A DNA stretch of 64,000 bases from the NCBI RefSeq assembly GCF_032062135.1, contig NC_092859.1, forward strand, positions 68,137,380 to 68,201,379, in the 5' to 3' direction. This stretch comes from Pyxicephalus adspersus (taxonomy: Eukaryota; Chordata; Amphibia; Anura; Pyxicephalidae). The number at the start of each line of letters is the position of its first letter. Positions within the stretch are counted from its first letter, which is position 1. Below are positions 23,906-36,990 of the stretch, in pieces. The position numbers were made by a program, and so were the translations under genes. The notes below the pieces were generated by a model. That model saw nothing but the letters and a program-made list of their open reading frames with translations, had not been told where the DNA came from and made no database searches.

Positions 23906-24589
23906 TTTGATGACAACTCTTTGTGATAATGTGCTGTATTTATTTTGTATCTTTAGTAGATACTTGCATAAATGTTGTTTACTTTTTTGTCATTCACAAA
24001 AAAAAAGTATTTGAACCCATCTTTAATTAGTCCTCAAATAGAACCCATCTCAATTCTTACAGAATCAATAAACAAGCTTTTTTAACAAAATAATGTAACT
24101 TGTTTTAAAAATATACCCTAGGTATGGAACTTTCGGGCCTTTATTATGTTCTAAATTAAGTTTTTGCAGTATTCGAAAAATGTTATTTTGTCCTGCTTTT
24201 CTTTGACAGGTAAATGAAAATAATATAATAGCATTGTTATAACAATGATTATAATGATAATATGAAATCATTATTTCTAATTCATTAAAAACATTATGCA
24301 ACTAATGAATAGAATCGGTATACCATATTAAAGATAACAATACAATACTGTCACTAGAATCAATGTAGCATTATTAGAAAAAGGTTATTATTTAACTTTG
24401 TGCAAAACATAACTTGCTTCAATGTTAAAATTATAGGGTTATTATAAAAAGTTAAATAAACTCTGCATTTTACTGCATTATAACATCCGACTATGATTGC
24501 CTATTGGGCTCTATTGAACTGAGCAAATGTTCCAAATTCATAAGTGAAGAAAATATATATGTATTTACGTGCAAATAGTCTTCAGTTTA
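23906..24589. other. AT-rich interval with no recognised feature
   Basis: Nothing coding or structured identified. Confidence 0.5.
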
Positions 24590-25055
24590 AAGCGTACCTT
24601 TAATTTTTTTATTTAAAGCATAACTTTTTTTAAAAGTGTGCAGCACTAGCACTTTAAGTCTTGATCAAGACTTAAAAGAATCACAGAGCCTCCTGTGATA
24701 CCTACGTCATGCATCCCAGAAGGCCCTGGCTGCTCCTTGCGCATTCTGTTCTCAGGCATGTGCAGAAGGGGCATTTTTCTTCCTAGGGGAAGAAGATGCC
24801 GATCTCATGCATGCACAGTGAGATCGGCTTTTTTTTCCCCCTTCACAGTGGCTACGTCACCAGATCTCACATCTGAGCAGTGCCAGATCGGGTGACCAAA
24901 GAAGAAGTGAAGATCTAAAATGGCGGCACCCGGCGATTCCTCTCTGCTGAGACGAAGAAGAATTCCAGGAGGACGCGGGACCAGATTGTTGAAAAGACCA
25001 GCGCCATTAACGGATCTGTGGGATTAAAGGTAAGTGTCATTTTTTTTTATTTTTA
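24590..25055 (+). repeat. Dispersed repeat D, forward copy, with conserved splice donor
   Basis: An inverted copy is at 30105-30560. Both contain CATGCATGCACAGTGAGAT-like sequence, a GC-rich block and, at the same place, CGGATCTGTGGGATTAAAG followed by GTAAGTGT, a strong 5' splice-site match. This copy carries AAAATGGCGGCACCCGG upstream of the donor. A palindrome, AAGTCTTGATCAAGACTT, lies at 24656-24673. Confidence 0.7.
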
Positions 25056-25231
25056 GTTTACTTCCACAGTCCCCAGTTGTTTCCCATTAATATTAACATA
25101 ATAACATTAATAGTAACATATGGTGGATTATGTTTGAAAGTAGCCATCTTTGCAGATATAAAGGCATTCTATTTACAATAGAAATCAAATATTATTTGAA
25201 ATTCTTTCACAACCACTTCAAAATACAGTAC

Positions 25232-25276
<45 letters not shown>

Positions 25277-26369
25277 TTATATATATTTTTTGTGAATTCA
25301 TGAAAAATTCAAACAATATAAAGTTTTTAAAAAATTATGATGGGTCTTATTACTATATATAATTTGATCTGCAAAAATAACACCCTTCATAGACATTTTA
25401 TCTACTTGCAAGTTACATTCTAATTACTTGCAAATGCAATTACTATGTTGAAAATAGACTCTTTATATTTTATACAGTGCAGCTGCACATAAGATCATGT
25501 TTGCACCTTCTCCTTGGCATTGGGGGCACTAATGAAAAAGGGCATCCTATTTATAGTTCCTAGTTATAACAAGCCACATACATTGGAAAATACATACTTG
25601 GTATTTTTATTGATACTTCTCAGAAAAAGGCACACTACATTTTTTTTAGATTCCACTATGCTTCCCTAACATGACTTTTTTTCAATTTTGGAATTGTGAT
25701 CAACTGTGTCCAGACTTCAACTTCACCAACTCTCCTTCTTTATCACTCTAACTCCACACCTTGCAAAGCAGATTTTGGATTGGATGATAGACTTCAGTCA
25801 TGTTATATTTGGTTAATTAAAAATGAGATAATGAAAATAGGAAAGCATCAAAGATTGACCTAATATATTATACAGTATGGCTACTAGGAACATATTTTTA
25901 TTGAATCTATCCTTCAGAAGGACAACTGCCTTGCTCTATAACATATTGAGATATTAGAATTCTCTTATAAGGCATGTAATCTTGTCTTTGCATAGATTTG
26001 GCTATCCCAATGCCGCAATTTTAACAATTTTAAGCATATACAATACAAATATGAAAATACCTGAGTTGACTTATGATCATCTACTTATATATAGTATACT
26101 TTTATCAACGTAAGGTTGATAAAGTGAGGCAAGACCAACTGTCAAAATGCAGCTTGGGTAAAAATTGTATAATAGAATAGTTTTATTCACACAGCACAAA
26201 TGCTTTAAAAAAAAAGAACTCTGGTCAATGAAAAGAAAACTTTACCTGAAAACTTTACACCTTTACCTGAAAACAGTTTTACTGAAGAGAAAATTGGAAT
26301 AACTTTAATAAACTGATTTGAAGTTGTGGTCATTTTCAATACCGGACTATGCTAATTAAAATGATTATA

Positions 26370-26411
<42 letters not shown>

Positions 26412-27111
26412 TTTCTAGCACATGATTGGCTAATAAAAGTGATTATAGTAAACATCACTGTTTTTACTAACATTCACATTTCTTGTAAATTAAATCCTTA
26501 TATAATAAGGATTATATAATGTATAATTCAGACTTCATTTGTGAAAAAAAATCTAAAATAATATTTCAAAAAGTAACACTAAATAACAATATTTTTAACA
26601 CTCTGTATAAGTAGCAAATAATTGGTTCTTTATCCACAGTATATATTTTGTCTCTTCATTTGAAAATAAAATGCTTCAGATCAACTGCTGACTATGATTG
26701 CACACGTCATTATTAAGTCTGCATTCTATATTAAGCTTAGTAATGCTAGCAATTTGTTTTCATTGTTGTAGAAGTTCACACTAAAGAGCAGAACTGTAAA
26801 ACACTTTAAATAAGACAACTATTTAAAGCAAGTAAATTAGCCACTACATTTGGAATGTCAGATGAGTGTTAAAATATTTAAAAGTTTAAATTGTCAGGAG
26901 AAAATAATGCATGCTAGTTTATTTTTGAAACGTACCTTAAAGTGCTGGATTAGGTAGTGCTAAATATTTGATACCAAAGCTATAAGAAGAAGATACGGGC
27001 TTTGTGTTAAGTACATAGAAGTACAAGTACAATTTTAAAAATTTGTTTTCTGCATGTTTACTGACATATTTACGTCATATTTACTGACGTTTTTTAGCAT
27101 GTACATATATA

Positions 27112-27162
<51 letters not shown>

Positions 27163-27190
27163 ATAAATATATATATAAAATAACATTATA
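25056..27190. other. AT-rich interval with (AT)n microsatellites
   Basis: Long AT dinucleotide runs are at about 25238-25273, 26374-26411 and 27104-27160. No genes or other repeats recognised. Confidence 0.7.
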
Positions 27191-27192
27191 TA

Positions 27193-27705
27193 CCGTATTT
27201 TCCGGCGTACAAGACGACTTTTTAACCCTGAAAAATCTATGACAAAGTCAGGGGTCGTCTTGTACGCCGGGTACCAGTACTTACCTGCAGCGTCCGGTGT
27301 CATCGCGAGTCCCCTCTCTGGTCTGGCGTCCCTGCGAGTCCTCCTGTGCCTCCTTCTGTCTTCCTGCTTTTCAGCTTACACAAGTCCTCCTGGGCAGGCT
27401 CGCGTTGCTTCACAGCAGGACTCGTGTAAGCTGAAAAGCAGGACGTGAGCCTGGATTGGCTCTTCAGTGGAGAGCCTGGATTGGCTCTTCACTGGAACAC
27501 GCCCATTCATTAAAGGAACGTGCCCATTCATTACTTAGAACTAGTAGTGTACAGTTCTTTCTGCCTCTCAGTTCTCACACAATAGTGAGATCTGACAGGC
27601 AGAAGGAACAGTACAATACTGGGCATATAACACGACCCCCAAATGATTGGTTAGAGTGGGGGGTCGTCTTATACGCCCAGTCGCCTTATACACCGGAAAA
27701 TACGG
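27193..27705. mobile_element. TA-flanked MITE with CCGTATTTTCCGG ends
   Basis: The ends CCGTATTTTCCGGCGTACAA and CACCGGAAAATACGG are inverted repeats flanked by TA on both sides (27191-27192, 27706-27707), consistent with a Tc1/mariner-type target duplication. GGGGTCGTCTTGTACGCC and GGGGTCGTCTTATACGCC show further internal symmetry. A second palindrome of about 83 bp is centred near 27402. There is no transposase. Superfamily assignment rests on the TA duplication. Confidence 0.8.
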
Positions 27706-27707
27706 TA

Positions 27708-30104
27708 CATTATAACATTATATGTGAAGGTTAGAGTTAGGATACTATGAAAAGTCCTATGGTCATGGCCTGCTGTTATAGGTGCAAAGATGCTGGAATA
27801 AGGTTTGAGGAAGGAAAAAAACTTATAAAGGTTACCCAACTTTAACAGGGAAAAGTCAGTCAGTGTGAAAAGCACTGTAAATCTCAAATCAGGATAGACG
27901 GAAATACTAACTCTTCTGCGGGAAAAAATACTATTCCAAATGTCAATTTAACCTGTGAATTTGGGAAAGTGTAAATCTTTGAAATGCTACTTTTACTTTA
28001 GGATAGAATGCAGCTAAGGAATTAGAATGAATTAGCATTATAAGCCTGTATACACAAAAGTAAAAAAGAGACTTGCATTGAATATTCCTTATCACTACCA
28101 GAACCCCTGTAACTGGAATGGGTGTCCTGAACAGAAAAGGGTCTGTGCACTGCCTTTGTAAAGGTGTTATCAAAACTTTGATGCTGGGGCACTATAAATT
28201 TTTATTTACTATTTACCTACTAGAACTCTCCTTGCTTGTGACAGAAGGAAAAATGCTACTGTTCTAAAAATGCAATAGGCAGGTTCTTGAGCATGCCATT
28301 CTTTCCTATAGCATAATCACCATGCTCTTACATCATGAAGCATTGATGTTGTTGGTGAAATTCAATTACAGCATAAACTCTCAATTTTGCTCACTAAAAT
28401 TTTTTCTTTCTGAAAGAGTTGACTCATTAAGCTGCTACACTCCATAGTCAATCAAGTGATCATAGTTATACATAAAAAGATACGGACCCACTTAGGCTAC
28501 ACATGTGTATTGTAGTGGACATGAGTTTATGTGAGGAAAACCAAATTTCAAAGATTTTTATAGTTAAAAAAATTAACAATTACTTGGAGGAAAAGAGGGA
28601 ATATTAATGACTAGAATTCAGCTTTAACCATAATGAAAATAGGTGGGCTTATAGTAACCATTACATTATTGTAACTGGTTTTCAATATGTACAGCTGCTG
28701 ACATAAAGTGTGTTTATTTTATTAATGCCCTGTTCCTCATTTTGAAATAACATGTAATCATTTTCCAACACAAGAATCACCTCATAGCACAAATATGTCA
28801 AAAATGAATGAGACTTTACTAAAGAGAACAAGGAACGGGAAACAACTTGGGCAAAAATGTACAACTTAATTACGTATTTCAGCTGTGTGCATCTGAACAT
28901 AGTAATTTTATAATTTAGTAAAAGAAGAATGTTCTGAGCTGGGAAAACTATCTGTCTATCAGCTTTTCAAAATATTTTGTGGACATTGTGTACACTTCTA
29001 TAACTAATATAGAAGTTTTGGATCATAAATCATATTTTCTTGTGACATTCTGAAGAAATCATAAATTTTCCTTGCTTGAGTTTTGTCTAAAATTAAAACA
29101 TACAATGAATGTCAGGTATAAATTTGTCAAAAAAGTTGACCCATTTGTTACAATATTATGTGCTATGAAAACCAAGGTTGGTAATGTACATTCTCACCTT
29201 CTCTGATTCCAGAATAACAGTATTTTACGTTACTGTCACTTAGAAAACAATAATTCTAAAATAGTAGATTGCCATCAAAATGTCATTACCAGTCACTAGT
29301 GAGTCCTGACTTCAATTCCTTCGGAAGCTACATCCTCCAGGAGAATCAACAACTGATATTTCCCAATGTACTGGTTGCCTGCATAATCTTCTGCATGCTG
29401 GGATGTTATCATAGGACATGATTGTGATAGAGGGGCCAGTAACTCTACCAGATTAGGTTACTGTCATGTACTGACGGTGCTAAGCCACTGCCCCAAAATT
29501 AGCAGCCGCGTTGTCTGCTTGCCCTGCAAGTTACTTTAATTGGACTTTGGACTATCTGATAGACCTGACAGGCTGCACAATGGCAAATTGAAGAAGTGCC
29601 CACTACTGGTTGACTTCTACCAATTTTTAGGTAAAATTTTTAAAATATAAAGTGATATACTATATAAATATGTTCAAACACCTAGATGTGCCAGTATATA
29701 CTATAATTGTTTGCCCTGTGATCTCACAAACAAACATGGAGAGCTTTATTGTTCAAGTCAAGCATATGTTAGTTCCCTTCTATGCTTTCCTACTGACTAA
29801 AAGAAGTCACCAAACCAATGACAGAAGTAATGTCAGTAATCATTCTCCTGCTCGATTTGAGGAATTTCCCATCACTTCCTTTTCCATACTCTCCTTGCCT
29901 AATGGGGCAACAAGTAATGTAAGAAACCTCCAAAGGTGGCATAAATGGCAGTAAAAACACTGGCACAGATTTTAAACCTTCCCTATGAACATATAAAACT
30001 AGTTTTGGTTGGAGATTAACTTTATTGAAGGATAAGTATAAAAGTATAAACAGTTTATTTTTGTAACATGATATCTTAAATTGGAACTAAATTCAAAACA
30101 AAAA
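27708..30104. other. Interval with no recognised feature
   Basis: AT-rich. The open frame at 29652-29954 has no motif I recognise and no supporting signal. Confidence 0.5.
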
Positions 30105-30560
30105 AAAAAATACACTTACCTTTAAACCCGCAGATCCGTCTATTGGTCTGGAGGTTTCTTGGATTGGGTCCCGTGTCGTCCCGGTATTTATCTTAGACCC
30201 AGCACAGAGGAAGCGCGGGGTGCCAACATCTCTCTTCCTCCAGGTTCTTCTTCCTGCGTCACCCAATTTTGCACTGCACCGGCGCGAGATTAGGTAACGT
30301 AGATGGGAAAAAAAGATTGACAATCTCAGTATGCATGCATGAGATTGGCAATTTTTTTTCTATTAATGAAAGGGCTCCTTCTGCCAAGAGCCTCCCAGGA
30401 TGTGTGACATAGGTATCCCAGGAGGCTTTTTGCTCCCATTCACAGAAAGGGAGGTGCTGCCTTTCTTTGTTTTTTTTTTTTTTTAAAAAGGTATTGCTCT
30501 CAAGAAAAATGAATAAATAAAATTTTTACTTTAAATAAAAGGGTTGTTTACCCTTTTATG
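30105..30560 (-). repeat. Dispersed repeat D, inverted copy
   Basis: Read on the minus strand it gives CGGATCTGCGGGTTTAAAG followed by GTAAGTGT, the same splice-donor context as the forward copy at 25010-25037. CATGCATGCATACTGAGATT near 30328-30347 and the CCTCCTGGGATACCTATGTC box near 30410-30429 also match. Confidence 0.7.
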
Positions 30561-32262
30561 TAAAGTAAAAATGTTAAGTTTAGATCCTTTTAAGCATTTA
30601 TTCATTTTTTTCTGTATATATATATATAAGCAGCTTTATAATAATAATAATAAGGAATTATGAAATAAATCATGAATCAATAAATTCGAATCATGAAATA
30701 AAACTTGAATTGTACATGAAAATCTCCATAATAATTGACTTGTAATTGTCTGTGGAGTGAATTTCAGAAGTCTTTTTCAATTTGTACCCATTATATTCCC
30801 TTGAAATGTTCATCTATAGAGAGCTTCAATTTTTTTGGAGCTTTTACTTATTCAATTCTAACATGAAAAATTTGCCTTTGAAAGAGAGCACATATCATTT
30901 TATTTAAAGAATGCTTTCTTGCTTTACAAATTGCTTCACAAATAAAGTTTTTTTGCTATTGTAACTTTTTTCACAAGTCTGGTTAATGTACTAATGTATT
31001 GTAATGTAGTTCCTTATTTTTATGAACAATCACATTACAGGTGGAGAAAGCATTGGTTCTTGTATTCCCACTATCTTGTTCCTTTAGAATGAAGAAATTT
31101 GTCTGTGTCACATAAAGACACATTCCGACCTAAGGACATTCCCAAAAAATCCTTTTTATTTATATCATTACGGGTTCTCAGGTTTATGGTAACTCCAGAT
31201 GATCAGTTTCAGTATTTCTGTAGAATGATCTGTCTTCTCTAAGGATTATCAAACTATCGTAATCCTCTTTTACTAGATCACAGGCAGTATGCACCATATT
31301 GAGAGCAACTGTCCTCATATTCAGAATGTTGGAAATGGACAAGCTGTGGCTATGTTTATGCAAAAACTTTGTTCTTTTTTATGCACCTGGATTAATGTAA
31401 CCAATTTAAACTGTAAAATCAGATGGGCTTTCCAATATTAAATTCTTACCTTTAACTGTGTTCAGACACCTAATTGCTGGTCATTTTCCTCCTCTTTTCT
31501 AACCCCTCTAGGATTAACTTACTTACCAGTGACCAGGTCAGTTGTTTTCATGCTCTTTCCTGCAACACTGTGATAACATATCACTTTTAATAGGGATTTA
31601 CTCCTGCAGAACATTGCAGGACACGACTGCAGCAGCTGTGCTGTATCATCATATGTGGTGTCACTAAACAGTATTTCAAAACATGGAATTTCAAGTACAG
31701 AGCACTCCCATGGTACAGTCTGTAGCAGTAATGGAAGCCCAGGAGCTGATTGTTTTAAAATAGCAAGCTTAGCACTTGATCCCAGCTGTCACTGACACCT
31801 GCACCAGTTTCAGTGCCATTTTAAAATGGTGCTGGGTTAAATCTTCTATCCTAGGGATGTTTAAGGATGACACCTGGGACATAAAGGGATGAAGTGGATC
31901 TTACAGCAAGTTTGCATGAACATATAGTTCTGACATATTACAATATAAATTAGCAGTGTACATTTTAGGAATTAAAAGAATCCTTGAGCTCCATCCAAAT
32001 GTCCTTTCCTTCGCTGTGTTAACGTTTTAGCATGCTTTCTGCAAGTTTTGGAAAGTAATATAAGTGACAATTAGCATTTACATATCATCTGTGGGTACCA
32101 ATGCCAAAATTGAACTGAAGTTTGCATTGAAGGCTTTATGAAACCTGTTGGATGCTTTTTGAAAGCTTGGCAGTTGTTTTGTGAAAGGATGGTTCATGCT
32201 GCTCTTGTACGAGCTAAAACTTGGGTGTACATGACCTATTGTTTTTGAATAAAATGGCCTGA
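30561..32262. other. Interval with no recognised feature
   Basis: AT-rich, with a short TA run and a TAA run near 30615-30650. No genes seen. Confidence 0.5.
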
Positions 32263-32455
32263 ATTATTAAAGTTATCCAAGACTGAGAAGATAGACTATC
32301 ATGGGAGAACCTGGGTGATCCTACAAACCTGAAATGGATTTCCTAAAAATCATTTGATATTAGTTGGTAAATGTTTTTAGCCTATTTCAGTTTTGCTGGA
32401 TCACTCGGGTTCTCCCATTATAGTTTTTATTTAGCAGTCTGGAGAGACTTATTAT
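32263..32455. mobile_element. Palindromic MITE-like repeat, second member
   Basis: The left arm GGGAGAACCTGGGTGATCC (from 32301) is the inverse of GGATCACTCGGGTTCTCCC (to 32418). The outer arms AATTATTAAAG and CTTATTA also pair loosely. The layout and core sequence are like those at 9884-10063. Confidence 0.7.
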
Positions 32456-35400
32456 ATTCACATTCAAACTGATATTTTTGATTATGTCAAATCTTTGCTT
32501 TACTTTATGCATCTGGCCATCACAGGTTTTCTAACAAGGGTAAAACAGAAGCATTCCACTTTCTTAGCTTCCTTTATCGGATTGAAATTTTAGAAAGAAC
32601 CACCAAATTCATATTTAGCGTATTATTACACACTTATTTACTTATGTATAATAAATCTCAACTTTAGCATGTGATCTGTTTAAACAATTGACATTATACA
32701 TCAAAGCACTACATTGTATTAATATACAATTACATGTTTATTTAAAAGATATTATCAAATTGGAATCAAATGAAGATATATCAAAAATAATCGCACATTC
32801 CTTTAAAAAAAGATCCAAGTTTCCTCTCTTCAAAGCAGAAAAGGATAAAAGTGCATTTTTGTAATGCCCTAAATAATTCCTACCATTACCAGAGTTATGT
32901 TCAGTAAAAAGAGCATATTAAAACACTCAGTAGATACAGGAATAATGACAGCTAAAATTGTATGCAAATCTCAAGGTGCAAATGTCAATTTTCCAATTAA
33001 AAAATGAATCATGGTCTCATGCCCTCTCATGACACAAATTGCCCTGTTGGTCTGTAAAGCCATTACAAAAAAGGACCAATAGGAAGGGAAAAAAACAGGA
33101 TAATGCTCAATACAGAATAATTTCTCATTCTATCAGGATACAAAGACAAAGGTAAAAAACAGTTTTAAAGAACCTAATATACAATATATCATAGAAATGA
33201 ATGTCAATAAAAAAAAGGAATTTGATCTATATTTTGCAGTGTGTTAACAGTATGTTATTTAACATATTGTGGGTTAAATGTATTACATAGACTGTATTGC
33301 TCTCTTCACAGTGATTGTTTCTGTGTGTGTGTGGCTTAGTCATTTGTGAACTGACCTGATTACACTGACATTTTTAGACAGAGGGGAAAATTAAAGAAAT
33401 GAGGTTTCATTATTTTGATTGCTACTAACAACACAGAATGGCAGCAGCTGCTGGCTCAGCTTTGGTCAGTTTGAGGTGGATCATATAATAGAACAGGTTT
33501 TTTCTTCCATGATTAAAGCTGCCAGGTAATGAGACCTGGTCTTCGCTAATCTCTCTTTTTGTTTACTGTTGCATTTATTTATTCTTTACTGTTTTAGAGA
33601 AAGGATTAGTTCCATCTGTCAAATACATGTTACAAGAAGCTTAACATGCCTTTAATCTTTCCAAATGAAAAGAATGATCTAGACTACCTACTGAACATTA
33701 GCATTAAAACTAGACTAGCAAAAGTCTGCTCATTCCTTGGATAGTAGAAATGTAAAAGGTGTAGAATAGTGTCCTGTTGTTTGAGCACTCAAAGAGTTTA
33801 GAATATCAAAGGATTTAAGTATATTGCATTATACATTTTGTGGAAGGAGGCTTCTAAATAAGCAATACATCTGGATAGGCTACTACCATTTCTCAAGAAT
33901 CAATCCAAGTATTAATGTTAACAGGAGGATCATGGGGTTAATGAGGTGTATACTGTATATATGATAATATACTGTAAATGATTGGCATGTATTCTTCTGT
34001 GTGATGGAGTCCATAGTTGTTGAGGTTTGGAGATCTTTGGGCAAAGGTGAAAGATCAGTCATGAAAGCAGAGGTGCTCATACAGTTTATTGAAACTGAAC
34101 CCCTGTTAGTATGCAGGTTTGAGGAGAGAACTCTAAAAGTCTCCTGCTGCCGGAGAGTGCTGCAGTATTAGAAAGTGATTTTTGTAAGAACAGTTGTCTG
34201 TTTAATTGCGTATGAATAATTGTTAATCAAATCTAATTAAAACTGTGATTATATTCTAAAATCAAAATGCACTTGGAAGTGTAGAATATTATATTTAGGT
34301 GCAATGTTGTGGAATTTCTGACTGTTTAAATACCGAATAATTTAAGTAGAACTCAAATTAAACCAAATTGACAGTGGTTCTGTTTTTGAAAAAAGAAGAA
34401 AGTGTACACTAATAACTATTTTAATAGAAGTTACCTTTGATTATGTATTTGCTTTAAACATTTTTTAAAATAGTAATTATGGTCATGGCAATGAAAGCCC
34501 CCAATAGAAACGTATGTGACAGGTTGGCAATGCAGCACTTCATGTAGAATGTACATTAGTAATCATTAACACATGTTGTAAGGTCCTCTTTGTTCGAGTA
34601 TAGCAGTTGCTACTGCTAACATACCTTAAACCCTGATCAAAACATACCTGCATTACTGCAAAAAGTACCCCAATATATTTGCAGAAACATGTATATAATA
34701 TGATGCATACCTATTAAAAAAGAAAAAACAATTGTAATTGGCCAAGGGAGTCAGCAGCAAAGTACATTTGTGAATAATTAGCATACTGCAATACAAAAAG
34801 ATAGATACAATCTATGTATAAAACAGGGAATCTGACATTCCCTCAAACATTCCCTAGTGGGAATAAGTTACTACTATTGAAACACATGGACCTGTGTTTC
34901 AGAAGCCTATTTTTCAGAAGCCCACTGTTTCTGTTGATGCATTACTGGTAATGACTTAAATTACCAGTATGGTCCCCCATGACAAGGGAATTGCTCTAGT
35001 TTGACAATTCCTGGGCCAGATGGCTATTTAATAAAATGAATATACATGGTTTGGCTAAATGGCTTCTGTGGTGAGGCTATACCAGTTTATTACATATGTG
35101 TTGAGGCAGTAGATAAGTTTACGTACCTATGACATTACTTCAACATATGTTTCTATTCTGCTTGGAAAATTGTTGAACTGTTTGCAGCATTTGTACCAAG
35201 TGATTGTGTATGCATGCTAGATTACATACTGCTGCTGTAATAAGGAACTTTATTCTGTGTTATGTTATGTGCACATGAACAGTCTTCTGAGCCCATGTAA
35301 AAAGTAGGTATATAGTAAGTCTCCAGGTTGCACTTATAATAAACAAAACTAATTGTTCATTTTATTGAAAGCTAGTTCAGGTGGATCTGGGTCATTATTT

Positions 35401-35629
35401 ATATTTGGATTATAACACTAGCCAAATAAGTGGGGATTATGTCTGGTGTATATACTACTCCCATACTCCAAAGGCAGTTTAGGGACACAAACTTTTTTCA
35501 AAATTCACATAAATCATTCATTATAATTTAGACAACATGGGTATTTAAACAAGATTTTTTAGTGCATTAAAATTAATTTACAGTGCAACAAAAGTATTTC
35601 ACATCACCAGCCATACAAAAACATTAAGG
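32456..35629. other. Interval with no recognised feature
   Basis: AT-rich DNA with only short, motif-free open frames. No RNA gene or repeat boundary identified. Confidence 0.5.
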
Positions 35630-36160
35630 CTGATGTTTCAAGCGAATGCGTGGTAATTTTCAGCTGTGCGATTGAGGTGGAGCTGTTAAGCTCCGTAAAT
35701 GGTGATGTCATATCAATCAATTAGGGAACACCTGGTCCCTGTTCTGTGCGCATCTACAGTCCATTATAGGTCAATTTGAATGTTTAGTGCTTGACCTTTT
35801 TTTTTGGTAAGTGCTACATTTTTGTGTTACATAATACTAATGCAGAAAATTGGTTCATTTATAGATTGGCTGCACTTGGACTGGTTGCAACACTGCAAAC
35901 TAATTCATATCAAGCTGTATATATACTAATTAGCGCTTTATATTATGTCATCTCATCAGACAATTGTATGAATGTTTAAAAAAAAAAAATGTTCCAAAGC
36001 ATTTTGGCTCTGATTCAGATTTCAATATGGCTTTGGAGAAATCAAATATTTGAAAAAAAAATGTTGGCAAAGATGTTATAATACATGTATCAAGGAAAAT
36101 TTAGTGATTTCCCTTGTGTGTATATGTAAAAATAGATTTAAATGTATATAAATAGTGTTG
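35630..36160 (+). repeat. Dispersed repeat A (copy 2)
   Basis: Colinear with 20946-21504 through the shared boxes CCCTGTTCTGTGCGCATC, GTTATAATACATGTAT and TTTAGTGATTTCCCTTGTG. It is non-coding and runs directly into the hairpin array. Confidence 0.75.
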
Positions 36161-36164
36161 GTCG

Positions 36165-36990
36165 AAGAGCTGAGTGTTCGATTAGGCAGCTATTCGATCG
36201 AAAAGCCTGATATTTTTCGGGTGATCGAATGCTGAATTCGAACACCATTAAAGTCTATAGGGGTGGGATTCAGGTTTTTTTTGGGACTGTGTAGAACTGC
36301 AAAAGCTGTGACTGCAAAGTTCCCACAGTCATTGGGCTGTACTTATCATGGGAAGTACAGCCCAGTGACCGTGGGAACTAAACTGCAGATGAACTCTGAA
36401 TGGAGAAACTCCATTCAGAGTTCATCTGCAGTCACAGCTGACTGGAAGCATTTGCGTGCCTCAAATCAGCTATGACTGGGGTTCCCATGGTCACCGGGCT
36501 GTACTTATCAGCCCGAGGATCGTGGGAACCGAACTGCAGATGAACTCTCAATGAAGAAACTCCATTGAGAGTTCATCTACAGTCACAGCTGACTGGAAGC
36601 ACTCCCGTGCTTCCTATCAGCTATGACCACAAGTTCCCACCTTCCCTGGGCTGTACTTATCAATGATAACTACAGCCCTGTGAGTGTGGGAACTGAACTC
36701 AGATAAACTCCCAATGGAGAAACTCCATTGAGAGTTCATCTGCAGTTCCACTGCGATCCGGGGGCACTAGCGGTTAATTAACCTCTTGTGCGCGGGGATC
36801 GCAAACAGGAGGTTTCCTTTGCAGCCCTGGGAATCCTCGAGAGCTGCAAGGGAATCCTCCTGTTTGAGAACCCCAGGCACTAGAGGTTAATTAACCTCTA
36901 GTGCCCCGGGATTGCAGTGGATTCTCAGGGCTGCAATCATCCCTGGTGTGGGCAACCCACACATCAGCCCCAGTATCCTGCCCTTGATTG
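36165..36990. repeat. Nested hairpin array
   Basis: Three diverged tandem units start near 36308, 36475 and 36627. Each has a hairpin built on GTTCCCAC...GGGCTGTACTT with its complement AAGTACAGCCC...GTGGGAAC, and a second hairpin of AGATGAACTC...ATGGAG with CTCCAT...GAGTTCATCT. To the right is an AACAGGAGG/CCTCCTGTT hairpin and a perfect 30-bp palindrome at 36876-36905 centred on TTAATTAA. The left edge (36165-36260) carries repeated TTCGA boxes. No coding signal. Confidence 0.8.
36876..36905. repeat. Perfect 30-bp palindrome
   Basis: The half-site GGCACTAGAGGTTAA is followed at once by its exact reverse complement. A diverged version, CACTAGCGGTTAATTAACCT, occurs at 36765-36784. Confidence 0.95.

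Noticed and set aside
36300..36760. Regular repeats that might suggest a CRISPR array
   Set aside because: The units are long, adjacent and self-complementary, with no short direct repeats separated by unique spacers, and the DNA is eukaryotic.
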